From an uncultured Psychrobacillus sp. (GTDB lineage Bacteria; Bacillota; Bacilli; Bacillales_A; Planococcaceae), in the NCBI GenBank assembly GCA_934234185.1, contig CAKQHO010000024.1:1-36496 (forward strand): a DNA stretch of 36,496 bases, given 5' to 3'. Positions within the stretch are counted from its first letter, which is position 1, and every line of letters starts with the position of its first letter. Under the pieces are notes generated by a model. It searched no databases, was not told the DNA's origin, and worked only from the letters and a program-made list of their open reading frames with translations. The position numbers were made by a program, and so were the translations under genes. Below, in pieces: positions 1 through 7,395 of this stretch.

Positions 1-175
1 CTATAACCGATTTAGCACTTTATTGAGAATATTTTCCACAAAAACTCCTGTTAAATGGATTTTCTTCTATTCAAAACCCTATGTAGGATAAAGATTAAAG
101 TAAATAAGATATTTCTGTATAACCTGTTTAATACATTTTCCTTTTTCACAGACTACACTAGAAGGAGGAGTATTG

Positions 176-598
176 ATGAAGTGGTTATCTGTTATAACAA
201 GCTTTGTAGCTGCTTTTGCTGCAGTTTTGTTATTGAAATTTCTTTCTTACTTTAATTTTGTAGATTGGAATCCAGTTGGTTATACCAAAAAATTTGATGT
301 ATTCGTAGAAAACACTTGGTTTGTAAAATGGCTTGTTTTATTTTTATTAATTTGGGTAATTGGTATTGTATTATATTTTATAAGTATTATGTTCGTTAAG
401 GTGCCAGTTTCCATCACAAGTTTGATTTTAGGATTATTGATTGCTGTGATAGCAGAGTGGATGATTATAGATGCTAACTCGGTAGTCAAAACAATAAAAG
501 AGCTATCTATCCCGTTTATTTGTATTGTATTAATTTTAGCTCGGTTTGTTGTAGAATCTGCAATCTTTCAGTATCAGGACGATCCCATCGGAAAATGA
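176..598 (+). CDS. yqhR: YqhR-like integral membrane protein
   Basis: A 140-residue, very hydrophobic protein with about four membrane segments (roughly residues 3-25, 55-80, 83-107 and 113-135) and short charged loops. Function is unknown. The assignment to YqhR rests on size, topology and position just upstream of the yqhT-type peptidase and efp, as in B. subtilis. The gene aroQ (yqhS), which lies between yqhR and yqhT in B. subtilis, is absent here. A TTG at 173 is in frame, but the ATG at 176 is preferred because GGAGG at 164-168 leaves 7 nt. No conserved catalytic motif is visible. Confidence 0.7.
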   Translation: MKWLSVITSFVAAFAAVLLLKFLSYFNFVDWNPVGYTKKFDVFVENTWFVKWLVLFLLIWVIGIVLYFISIMFVKVPVSITSLILGLLIAVIAEWMIIDANSVVKTIKELSIPFICIVLILARFVVESAIFQYQDDPIGK

Positions 599-601
599 AA
601 A

Positions 602-630
602 TTTACCACCCTCTTTTCCTATGATAAAAT
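602..630 (+). promoter_or_regulatory. Possible sigma-A promoter for pepQ-efp
   Basis: TTTACC (602-607), a 17-nt spacer and TAAAAT (625-630) lie just upstream of the peptidase gene. The -10 matches 5 of 6 consensus bases and the -35 matches 4 of 6. It is read by eye and not proven. Confidence 0.35.
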
Positions 631-672
631 AATTCAGAGTGGATTATTTTAAATGAGAGAAGAGGGCTAATG

Positions 673-1734
673 ATGAAATTAGAAAAGTTACGTGCTGCTT
701 TACAAGAAAAAGGCGTGGATGCTCTATTAATCACGAATGGTTTTAGTCGTCGTTACATGACAGGCTTTACAGGAACAGCTGGCGTTGCTATTGTTTCGCA
801 AAGTGACGCGGTGTTTATCACAGATTTTCGATATACAGAACAAGCAGCTAGTCAGATTAAAGATTTTAGAATTGTACAGCATACGAAAACCTTAGTTGAA
901 GAAGTAGCCAACCAAGTGCAGACAATGGGCATTAAATCTTTAGGCTTTGAAAAAGAGGATGTAACTTATAGTGCTTATGAGGTCTACACGAAAGCTATTA
1001 GTGCAGATTTAGTACCTGTTGCAGGGTTGGTAGAAAAAATTCGCTTGATAAAGACGGATGAAGAGATTAGTATAATAAAGGCAGCTTGTCGTATTGCTGA
1101 CGAAGCATATAATCATATCGTGACATACATAAAGCCGGGTATGACAGAGCTAGAGGTTTCGAATGAACTTGAATTTTTTATGCGAAAACGCGGAGCAACT
1201 TCCTCTTCCTTTGATACAATTGTTGCCTCGGGAACTCGCTCTGCTCTACCCCATGGCGTAGCAACTAGTAAAATAATTGAAGATGGAGATTTTGTTACAT
1301 TAGATTTTGGTGCTCTCTATAATGGGTATATATCTGATACGACGCGTACATTAGCAGTAGGTGAGCCTAGTGAGCAGCTAAAGGAAATATATCAAGTCGT
1401 ACTAGATGCTCAGCTATTGTCTTTAGAAAAAATCAAGCCCGGTATGACTGGAAAAGAAGCAGATGCTATTGCAAGAGATTATATTGCTTCTAAAGGCTAT
1501 GGAGAGGCATTCGGCCACTCCTTAGGACATGGAATTGGCTTAGAGGTTCATGAAGGACCAGGACTGTCATTTCGTTCAGATATAGTTTTAGAGCCAGGTA
1601 TGGTTATAACTATTGAACCTGGTATATATTTACCAAACATTGGTGGAGTGAGAATTGAAGACGACGCTCTAGTAACGGAAAATGGGTTAGAAAAGCTCAC
1701 TCATTCTACCAAAGATCTTTTAATCTTAAAGTAA
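673..1734 (+). CDS. pepQ: Xaa-Pro peptidase, M24B family (YqhT-like)
   Basis: Cytoplasmic metallopeptidase that removes residues next to proline. The 353-residue protein has the usual creatinase-like N-terminal domain (about 1-120) and a pita-bread catalytic domain. All five metal ligands are visible: D211 and D222 (LDFGALYNGYISDTTRT), H286 (GHSLGH), E315 (ITIEPGIY) and E329 (GVRIED). The length equals B. subtilis YqhT. ATG 673 is chosen over the adjacent ATG 670 because AGAGGG at 661-666 then sits 6 nt away. It ends 15 nt before efp and probably shares its transcript. Substrate specificity cannot be read from sequence, so the symbol is by family. Confidence 0.9.
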   Translation: MKLEKLRAALQEKGVDALLITNGFSRRYMTGFTGTAGVAIVSQSDAVFITDFRYTEQAASQIKDFRIVQHTKTLVEEVANQVQTMGIKSLGFEKEDVTYSAYEVYTKAISADLVPVAGLVEKIRLIKTDEEISIIKAACRIADEAYNHIVTYIKPGMTELEVSNELEFFMRKRGATSSSFDTIVASGTRSALPHGVATSKIIEDGDFVTLDFGALYNGYISDTTRTLAVGEPSEQLKEIYQVVLDAQLLSLEKIKPGMTGKEADAIARDYIASKGYGEAFGHSLGHGIGLEVHEGPGLSFRSDIVLEPGMVITIEPGIYLPNIGGVRIEDDALVTENGLEKLTHSTKDLLILK

Positions 1735-1749
1735 TTAGGAGGAAATAAT

Positions 1750-2307
1750 ATGATTTCTGTAAATGATTTTAAAACAGGCTTAACAATTGTAGTAGATGGT
1801 GTTTTGTACCGAGTATTAGATTTCCAACACGTAAAACCAGGAAAAGGTGCTGCTTTCGTTAGATCAAAATTACGTAACTTACGAAATGGCGCAGTAAATG
1901 AAAAAACATTCCGTGCAGGTGAAAAAGTAGAAAAGGCACAAATCGATAACAAAAAAATGCAATATTTATATGCTAGCGGTGACCAGCATATATTCATGGA
2001 TACGGACTCTTACGAGCAATTAGAGTTAGATGCAAGCCAAATTGAGTATGAGTTAAAGTTTCTTCGTGAAAATATGGAGATACATGTAATTCAATATCAA
2101 GGGGAAACATTAGGAGTAGAGCTACCTAAAACTGTTGAGCTAGAAGTGATCGAAACAGAGCCTGGTATCAAAGGGGATACTTCTGGTGGAGGTTCTAAAA
2201 CTGCGAAACTTGACACTGGAATTGTTGTAACGGTTCCTTTATTCATTAACGTAGGAGATAAACTGATCATTAACACAGATGAGGGCTCATACGTATCAAG
2301 AGCATAA
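1750..2307 (+). CDS. efp: Translation elongation factor P
   Basis: EF-P relieves ribosomes stalled at polyproline stretches. The 185-residue length is exact for the family. The N-terminal KOW-like domain carries the loop PGKGAAF with K32, the residue modified with 5-aminopentanol in B. subtilis. Two OB-type domains follow, ending in GDKLIINTDEGSYVSRA. AGGAGG at 1738-1743 is 6 nt from the ATG. It is followed by two terminators, which isolate it from the sporulation genes downstream. Confidence 0.97.
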   Translation: MISVNDFKTGLTIVVDGVLYRVLDFQHVKPGKGAAFVRSKLRNLRNGAVNEKTFRAGEKVEKAQIDNKKMQYLYASGDQHIFMDTDSYEQLELDASQIEYELKFLRENMEIHVIQYQGETLGVELPKTVELEVIETEPGIKGDTSGGGSKTAKLDTGIVVTVPLFINVGDKLIINTDEGSYVSRA

Positions 2308-2317
2308 AAACACAAAA

Positions 2318-2349
2318 AAAGCAGAGTGCTTAAGAGCTTCTGCTTCTTT
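2318..2349 (+). terminator. Terminator after efp
   Basis: AAGCAGA (2319-2325) pairs with TCTGCTT (2339-2345), with further imperfect pairing towards a TAAG loop, followed by CTTT. It is a weak T tail, backed up by a second hairpin 20 nt further on. Confidence 0.6.
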
Positions 2350-2368
2350 ATACCATTTTGTTAACTAG

Positions 2369-2400
2369 AAGAGTCTGATAATATATCCAGACTCTTTTTT
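2369..2400 (+). terminator. Second terminator between efp and spoIIIAC
   Basis: AAGAGTCTG (2369-2377), a 10-nt loop and CAGACTCTT (2388-2396) run into six Ts. This is a canonical intrinsic terminator that separates vegetative efp transcription from the sporulation operon. Confidence 0.8.
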
Positions 2401-2428
2401 CATATTCTTCTTTTCCTCTTCATATGAT
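2400..2428 (+). promoter_or_regulatory. Sigma-E-type promoter of the spoIIIA operon
   Basis: TCATATT (2400-2406) is a perfect match to the sigma-E -35 consensus KMATATT. After a 14-nt spacer, CATATGAT (2421-2428) matches 6 of 8 positions of CATACAMT, including the core CATA. It lies 24 nt before the spoIIIAC start and after the efp terminators, exactly where a mother-cell promoter is expected. Confidence 0.65.
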
Positions 2429-2452
2429 GTTTATATGGAAGGGGGAGACATT

Positions 2453-2659
2453 GTGGAACTTCACGATGTACTTCGAGTAGCGGGTATAGGCTTATTAATA
2501 GCTATTCTTCACTTGTTTTTCGAATCAACCGGGAAAAAGGAATTTGCGTTTTTTTTATTTTTTGTTGGATATATCTATATGACTATTGAACTTTTACGCC
2601 TACTGAAGCTCTTCTTTTTTGAAATATCCTCATTTTTAGAATGGCTTATTATGAGCTGA
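2453..2659 (+). CDS. spoIIIAC: Stage III sporulation protein AC
   Basis: Small two-helix membrane protein of the SpoIIIA-SpoIIQ channel, made in the mother cell. The pattern RVAGIGLLIAILH followed by GKKEFAFF is the SpoIIIAC signature. The GTG at 2453 gives 68 residues, the same length as the B. subtilis protein, with GGGGG at 2441-2445 as ribosome binding site. The upstream in-frame ATG at 2435 would swallow that site and is rejected. It is the first gene of the operon here, because spoIIIAA and spoIIIAB are missing between efp and this gene. Confidence 0.85.
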   Translation: MELHDVLRVAGIGLLIAILHLFFESTGKKEFAFFLFFVGYIYMTIELLRLLKLFFFEISSFLEWLIMS

Positions 2660-2663
2660 AATT

Positions 2664-3047
2664 ATGATTGTATATGTAACTATTATTCTCTTATTCTGCT
2701 TGCTCGAATTTATAAAAGAAACATATCCACGACTTCACTCCATTATCTACACTATTTTTATTTTCCTTTTCCTAACATACCTAGCTCAATCGGCTATTTT
2801 TCCATTTATTAATCAAGCTCTAGATGTAGTACCAACGGTTATTCTACCGGTTATTAAACTGCTTTTATTTTCCGTATTTCTTTTATTTTTATCTCAAATT
2901 GTAGAAGAGCTTTTAATTGACTACGAATATACAAGCCTTGCGACAATCATCACTTTTACGACAAAAGCAATTCTTCTTATCGTTTGGTTTCAGCATATGC
3001 AACCATTCTTTGAAAAATTTATCTCTATTTTCGGATTACTCACTTGA
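2664..3047 (+). CDS. spoIIIAD: Stage III sporulation protein AD
   Basis: A 127-residue membrane protein with about four helices, of the SpoIIIAC/SpoIIIAD family, thought to form part of the membrane platform of the mother-cell channel. It starts 4 nt after the spoIIIAC stop without a clear ribosome binding site, which suggests translational coupling. It contains the conserved segment LLLFLSQIVEELLIDYEYTS. Its length is close to B. subtilis SpoIIIAD. Confidence 0.83.
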   Translation: MIVYVTIILLFCLLEFIKETYPRLHSIIYTIFIFLFLTYLAQSAIFPFINQALDVVPTVILPVIKLLLFSVFLLFLSQIVEELLIDYEYTSLATIITFTTKAILLIVWFQHMQPFFEKFISIFGLLT

Positions 3048-3061
3048 AGGAATGAGCAGTG

Positions 3062-3973
3062 ATGGAAGAAATAATTTCTACAATATTGCAGCCGGTAAAA
3101 GAGGTCATACAGACATTTGTTTATATTCTCTTATTTGGTTTTTTGTTTCTTTGTATAGAGTGGATTTTGCCAAGCAGCAAGCGACTGTTCAAAATACTAT
3201 TCATTGCTATTGTTTGTTTTTATTGTTTAGAGCCTGCTTTTCGAGTAGTAAAGATGGTTCAAACATTAACCAGTGAACTAGTAATAGTGTTTGTAGGTAT
3301 ATATCCTCTTTTAACAGCAGGTATTGCATTATCCGGTGGTGCTTTTCTTATTACATTGTGGAATCCTGCTGTTATGCTTTTTACTACCTTTACTTCCATT
3401 CTGGCGGACAAGGTATTGCTTCCTGCATTGTTTGCGGCATTTATTTTTGATTTAATTACAAGAATACATCCATCAACTTCCTTCTCAAAGCTATCTGATT
3501 TAATTCGTATGACTTTAATAGGTACAACCTCTATTACCTTATTACTGTATAGCATTTTCATGACAGTGAATGGTGTAATCACCTGGTCTGTTAGTGGGAC
3601 AGTAAACGAAACGGTTAAGAGACTAATTCAAAATAATATTCCTTTTATCGGATCTCTGCTCACGGAGAGTATTAGCACGATGAAAAGCTACTCATCCTCT
3701 GCTGCAGTAATTACTGGGAACTCAGCAATCATCTCCATATTAGTGCTAATCTCGATTCCTACTATTCAAACCTTGCTTATTGCTTTCCTCTATCGAGTGC
3801 TAAGTGCGATATTAGAACCTTTTATTGATGGACAGGTCAGTAATCTAATAGATGATATTGGTAAGACACTGTTTATACTGGCAATTGTGTCTGTACTTAT
3901 CGCATTTGCTTTTTTCTTTACCATTATTTTAACCATGTTGTTCGCAAAACTACTAATTGGTGTGAAAGGATAG
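3062..3973 (+). CDS. spoIIIAE: Stage III sporulation protein AE, N-terminally short
   Basis: Polytopic membrane component of the SpoIIIA complex, 303 residues with about seven helices. From the first helix (about residue 15) onward it follows the family, including the SGGAFLITLWNPAVMLF and PFIGSLLTESISTMKS regions and the final helix pair. B. subtilis SpoIIIAE is about 399 residues and begins with a signal peptide and an exported domain of about 95 residues, both absent here. GTG 3059 with GAAGGA at 3046-3051 is an equally likely start. No upstream in-frame coding could restore the missing part, because spoIIIAD occupies the space. Confidence 0.8.
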   Translation: MEEIISTILQPVKEVIQTFVYILLFGFLFLCIEWILPSSKRLFKILFIAIVCFYCLEPAFRVVKMVQTLTSELVIVFVGIYPLLTAGIALSGGAFLITLWNPAVMLFTTFTSILADKVLLPALFAAFIFDLITRIHPSTSFSKLSDLIRMTLIGTTSITLLLYSIFMTVNGVITWSVSGTVNETVKRLIQNNIPFIGSLLTESISTMKSYSSSAAVITGNSAIISILVLISIPTIQTLLIAFLYRVLSAILEPFIDGQVSNLIDDIGKTLFILAIVSVLIAFAFFFTIILTMLFAKLLIGVKG

Positions 3974-3981
3974 GGTAAGCC

Positions 3982-4131
3982 ATTCTCTCAACATTATTAT
4001 TCGGAATACTAGCTATCGTTGTTATAGGAGAGCTTTCCTCTATTTTGATAGAGTCGGTGGACACGGAAAAGTCTGGTTTTCTAGTGAAAATTGCAATAAT
4101 CTTTTGGATTATTACAATTCTCTTCATATAA
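3982..4131 (+). CDS. spoIIIAF: Minimal SpoIIIAF-position membrane protein, non-standard start
   Basis: Between spoIIIAE and spoIIIAG lies an open frame of 49 codons encoding two membrane helices (about residues 2-22 and 34-49) joined by the linker ESVDTEKSG. This is the position and N-terminal architecture of SpoIIIAF, but the soluble ring-forming domain (about 150 residues in B. subtilis) is missing. The frame has no ATG, GTG or TTG between its upstream stop TAA (about 3976-3978) and the first helix. ATT 3982, preceded by AAAGGATAGGG, is the best candidate start. It could be a real minimal protein or a decayed gene. Identity rests mainly on context. Confidence 0.5.
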   Translation: MLSTLLFGILAIVVIGELSSILIESVDTEKSGFLVKIAIIFWIITILFI

Positions 4132-4186
4132 ATCTAGTGTTAAGCATAAAGTAGGTTATCCAATATGAAAAGAAGGGTGAAACACT

Positions 4187-4609
4187 ATCTCATTAAAACA
4201 AAAACCCACTTTTCGTTTTGTACTCATTAGCTTAATAGTTTTAGTCATCAGTCTACTTATCTCAGAGATTATTGGCTTCGGAGAAGAAAGCAGTCCTTCT
4301 AACACCCCGCCGGTACAAGAGCAAGATCAACTGGCTACAATCCTAGAGAAGATTACGGGAGTAGGGAAGGTTGCAATCTATTTCCATTATGCTGAAGGTC
4401 CTGGGAATGTTCAGGAGAGTGATCTATCATTCTTTCAATGGACAAGTGACAGTAGGAAGGACAAAGAGGAGCTGGTTGGAATACTAGTAGTTGCGGAAGG
4501 AGCGAGCGATAAACGTATACAAAACAAATTAATTAGGACCCTTTCATCTGTTTTGCAAATATCTCCACATCGAATAGTGATAGAAGAAATGGAATTGGAG
4601 GATAAGTAA
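4187..4609 (+). CDS. spoIIIAG: Stage III sporulation protein AG, start unusual or frameshifted
   Basis: SpoIIIAG forms a large ring in the mother-cell/forespore channel. The frame encodes one membrane helix (about residues 10-30), a short linker, then the ring-building fold: QLATILEKITGVGKVAIYF and VGILVVAEGASDKRIQNKLIRTLSSVLQISPHRIVI, the latter typical of SpoIIIAG. The whole protein is about 140 residues against about 229 in B. subtilis. The frame lacks a standard start. Either ATC 4187 is used (GAAGGGTG at 4172-4179, 7 nt away), or translation begins at ATG 4165 and needs a +1 shift near AAAACAAAAA (4195-4204); removing one A there joins MKRRVKHYLIK to QKPTFRFVLIS. The stop abuts the spoIIIAH start. 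Confidence 0.68.
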   Translation: MSLKQKPTFRFVLISLIVLVISLLISEIIGFGEESSPSNTPPVQEQDQLATILEKITGVGKVAIYFHYAEGPGNVQESDLSFFQWTSDSRKDKEELVGILVVAEGASDKRIQNKLIRTLSSVLQISPHRIVIEEMELEDK

Positions 4610-5137
4610 ATGAATATAAAAAAACGATCTGTATGGTTTTTAACATTATTAAGCTTAGTGGCTGTTGTAACGGTATATTATGCATCTGAAAGACCATCGC
4701 CTTTTGATGGAGTTGCTCTTTTCTCTGAAAATACACTAGACGATGCTTTAGTAGAAACAGCATCAACAAATGAACAAACATTTATTTCTAGTAATGCATA
4801 TGAAGAGATGAGAATGGAAGTGCAGGAAAAACGTAGCATTCTGCATGATCAACTAACTACACAAGTAGCCTCCAATGATTTTACCGCAGAGCAAAAGAGT
4901 GAAGCATATGCTAAAATGGAAGAACTTGTAAAAGTTGATACTACCGAGGCAATGCTAGAATTAGTAATTAAATCACTAGGGTATGATGATGCATTAGTAA
5001 GAATCGAAGGAGATTCCGTACTTATTGATGTCATTTCTAACGAACAATCTACTAAAAAAGCATCAGACATTGTCTATGCAGTAAAAAGAGAATGGCCACA
5101 AGCATACAACGTAGAAGTAAAATTTGATAGTATGTAA
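4610..5137 (+). CDS. spoIIIAH: Stage III sporulation protein AH
   Basis: Mother-cell channel protein that binds SpoIIQ of the forespore. 175 residues: N-terminal helix (about 7-24, SVWFLTLLSLVAVVTVYYA), a linker, and a C-terminal YscJ/FliF-like domain with helical part and the strand VRIEGDSVLIDVISNEQSTKKASDIVYAVK. The B. subtilis protein is 218 residues; the difference is in the linker. GGAGGA at 4597-4602 precedes the ATG, which touches the spoIIIAG stop. It is last in the operon and is followed by a repeat and a terminator. Confidence 0.88.
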   Translation: MNIKKRSVWFLTLLSLVAVVTVYYASERPSPFDGVALFSENTLDDALVETASTNEQTFISSNAYEEMRMEVQEKRSILHDQLTTQVASNDFTAEQKSEAYAKMEELVKVDTTEAMLELVIKSLGYDDALVRIEGDSVLIDVISNEQSTKKASDIVYAVKREWPQAYNVEVKFDSM

Positions 5138-5241
5138 GAAAAGCGGAAGCGCCTGTTCTGCCCCGACAAGCAAATGAGGAACGACGAGGAGGCACTCGGC
5201 CACCGCAGTCGGGCCCCATTTGACCTAGAGGGGCAAGGCGC
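5138..5241 (+). repeat. Intergenic repeat, copy 1
   Basis: It begins on the base after the spoIIIAH stop. Bases 5138-5175 match 7981-8018 read on the other strand at 35 of 38 positions. The element has imperfect inverted ends: GCGCC and TGCCCC near 5149-5164 against GGGGCA (5230-5235) and GGCGC (5237-5241). It is notably GC-richer than its surroundings. It looks like a small dispersed non-coding repeat; no protein is encoded. Confidence 0.6.
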
Positions 5242-5274
5242 GAATCTCTGATGCAAATAGTCTAATTCGTTTGT

Positions 5275-5299
5275 AAAAAGTGCCTACTGGCGCTTTTTT
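5275..5299 (+). terminator. Terminator of the spoIIIA operon
   Basis: AAAAAGTGCC (5275-5284), loop TACT, GGCGCTTTTTT (5289-5299): a 10-bp stem with one T-G pair and a T run. The rest of the gap to accB (5300-5498) holds a 10-base palindrome TTAGCGCTAA at 5350-5359 and no convincing promoter. Confidence 0.75.
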
Positions 5300-5498
5300 C
5301 TTTTGTAAAAAAATACCCCCATATTCTTCTTGTTTCTATGCTAAAAGAATTAGCGCTAACACTCATTTGGTAAGATAAAAGCTATGCTGATCATAAAAAG
5401 TTGAGAACATTTTAACGTAACTATTTCAAATTTTCATAAAAACACTTAGAATGAAAGGGTAGTATCTAAATCTGAACACAAAGGGAGATTGCATAAAA

Positions 5499-5987
5499 AT
5501 GAAGATTCAAGAAATTAGAGAAATCATTAAATTAATCGATCAGTCTACACTAGATGAATTTGTATATGAATCAGATGGTACTAAAATTAAAATGAAAAAA
5601 AGCGATAAAGGGCTAGTGAAAGTAGAAAAACAGCCAGTAGAAAGCTCTTCTGTAGAAGTTCAACCAAGAGTCGAAGTTGCTCCAACACCAGTCGTAGAAA
5701 AGAAAGAGGAAGCTGCCCCAGCAGTAGTTTCACAAGTAGACGATAGTTCATTACATAAAATTACCTCGCCTATGGTAGGGACTTTTTACCAATCATCTTC
5801 GCCGGAAGCTGCAGCTTATGTAACCGTTGGTGACAAAGTTAGCCAAGACACTATCGTTTGTATAGTAGAGGCTATGAAGCTTTTCAATGAAATTGAAGCT
5901 GAAGTGACAGGGGAAATCGTTGAGATCCTTGTTAAAGATGGCCAACTAGTAGAATATGGACAACCACTATTCCTTGTAAAACAATAA
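5499..5987 (+). CDS. accB: Acetyl-CoA carboxylase biotin carboxyl carrier protein
   Basis: Carries the biotin that accepts CO2 from AccC and delivers it to acetyl-CoA, the first step of fatty-acid synthesis. 162 residues: an N-terminal dimerisation segment (1-40), a Pro/Val/Glu-rich flexible linker (about 41-85) and the biotinyl domain with EAMKLFNEIEAE, in which K127 is the biotinylated lysine. AAAGGGAG at 5480-5487 lies upstream of the ATG. accC follows 43 nt later in one operon. Confidence 0.97.
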   Translation: MKIQEIREIIKLIDQSTLDEFVYESDGTKIKMKKSDKGLVKVEKQPVESSSVEVQPRVEVAPTPVVEKKEEAAPAVVSQVDDSSLHKITSPMVGTFYQSSSPEAAAYVTVGDKVSQDTIVCIVEAMKLFNEIEAEVTGEIVEILVKDGQLVEYGQPLFLVKQ

Positions 5988-6030
5988 TAGAAAAGGTTGC
6001 TAGTCTATAGCTACGAAGGGAGCAAGGGAA

Positions 6031-7377
6031 ATGAAAAAGGTTTTAATCGCCAACCGTGGAGAAATCGCAGTAAGAATTATCAGAGCTTGCAAAGAGCTAG
6101 ACATTGAAACTGTAGCTGTTTATTCAGAAGCAGATAGAGAGGCCCTGCATGTCCAATTAGCAGATGAATCCTATTGTATTGGGCCACGTTCCTCGAAAGA
6201 TTCCTATTTAAATTATTCAAATATTATTAGTGTCGCAAAATTAACAGGTTGTGATGGTATACATCCCGGATATGGTTTCTTAGCTGAAAATGCGGAGTTT
6301 GCTGAGCTTTGTGAAGAATGTGATATTACGTTTATTGGCCCAACGTCTCAAGCTATTAAGAGTATGGGTATAAAAGATGTTGCAAAAGAAACGATGCAAA
6401 AAGCCGGAGTGCCAACCGTACCGGGCTCTAAGGGGATTGTTGAAACAGTAGAGGATGCTCTACAGGTTGCTGAGGAAATTGGTTTCCCTGTGATTATAAA
6501 AGCTACAGCTGGCGGCGGGGGTAAAGGAATCCGTGTTGCTAAGAATAAAGAGGAATTAATCAAGGGAATTCAAGTTACTCAAAAGGAAGCAGCAGCAGCT
6601 TTTGGAAATCCTGGAGTTTACTTAGAAAAATACATTGAAATTTTCCGCCATGTAGAAATTCAAGTTCTAGCTGATAGCTATGGTAACACTGTTCATCTTG
6701 GGGAACGAGATTGCTCGATTCAAAGACGAATGCAAAAACTTGTTGAGGAAGCTCCATCTCCTGCATTATCAGAAGAATTACGAGCGGAAATGGGAGAGGC
6801 TGCGGTAAAAGCGGCAAAAGCAGTTGGGTATCGTAGCGCAGGGACTGTAGAGTTTATCTTTGACCATATTAATCAAAAGTTTTACTTTATGGAAATGAAT
6901 ACGAGAATTCAGGTTGAGCATCCTGTTACAGAAATGATTACAGGGATTGATTTAATCAAGCAAATGCTAAAAGTTGCTTCTGGAGAAAAATTGCCTTTCG
7001 AGCAAAAAGATATTAAACTAAACGGATGGGCTATTGAATGTCGTATCAATGCGGAAAATCCAGAAAAGAACTTTATGCCTTCACCAGGGTTAGTTGATTT
7101 TTATCTTCCACCAGGTGGATTGGGAGTTCGTGTAGACTCTGCTGTATATCCAGGATACAATATTCCTCCTTTCTATGATTCTATGGTAGCGAAGCTTATT
7201 ACGTATGCAGAAACTCGTGAAGAAGCTATTGCGAAGATGAAGAGAGCGCTTGGAGAATTTGCAGTACATGGTGTAGATACTACTATCTCCTTCCATGAGA
7301 AGCTGATGAATCATGAAGTATTCGTTTCTGGAGACTTTGATACGAAATTCTTAGAGAAATATGAAATTATGAAATAA
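6031..7377 (+). CDS. accC: Acetyl-CoA carboxylase biotin carboxylase subunit
   Basis: ATP-dependent carboxylation of biotin on AccB. 448 residues, the normal family size. N-terminal Rossmann-like domain (KKVLIANRGEIAVRIIRA), ATP-grasp domain with glycine loop GGGGKG at 161-166, the EMNTRIQVEHPVTE active-site segment with metal-binding and catalytic residues, and the C-terminal biotin carboxylase domain (RINAENPEKNFMPSPG). The start has a nearby AGGG. The gene is between accB and yqhY, as in B. subtilis. Confidence 0.97.
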   Translation: MKKVLIANRGEIAVRIIRACKELDIETVAVYSEADREALHVQLADESYCIGPRSSKDSYLNYSNIISVAKLTGCDGIHPGYGFLAENAEFAELCEECDITFIGPTSQAIKSMGIKDVAKETMQKAGVPTVPGSKGIVETVEDALQVAEEIGFPVIIKATAGGGGKGIRVAKNKEELIKGIQVTQKEAAAAFGNPGVYLEKYIEIFRHVEIQVLADSYGNTVHLGERDCSIQRRMQKLVEEAPSPALSEELRAEMGEAAVKAAKAVGYRSAGTVEFIFDHINQKFYFMEMNTRIQVEHPVTEMITGIDLIKQMLKVASGEKLPFEQKDIKLNGWAIECRINAENPEKNFMPSPGLVDFYLPPGGLGVRVDSAVYPGYNIPPFYDSMVAKLITYAETREEAIAKMKRALGEFAVHGVDTTISFHEKLMNHEVFVSGDFDTKFLEKYEIMK

Positions 7378-7395
7378 AAAGAAGGAGTGATTAAG

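Noticed and set aside
1..172. 3' end of an upstream gene or a small protein at 55-255
   Set aside because: No frame shows family similarity; the 66-codon frame runs into yqhR in another frame. I treat it as the yqhR leader.
2917..3276. 119-codon plus-strand frame overlapping spoIIIAD and spoIIIAE
   Set aside because: It lies in another frame of two recognised genes, has no family match and no ribosome binding site.
5138..5256. 60-codon minus-strand frame over the repeat after spoIIIAH
   Set aside because: It is arginine/serine-rich because of the GC-rich repeat, with no family resemblance and a terminator next to it.
5300..5498. FapR operator or sigma-A promoter for accB
   Set aside because: I saw no TTAGTACC-type FapR palindrome. 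TTTCAA/TAGAAT is only a weak promoter match, and the palindrome TTAGCGCTAA has no assigned regulator.
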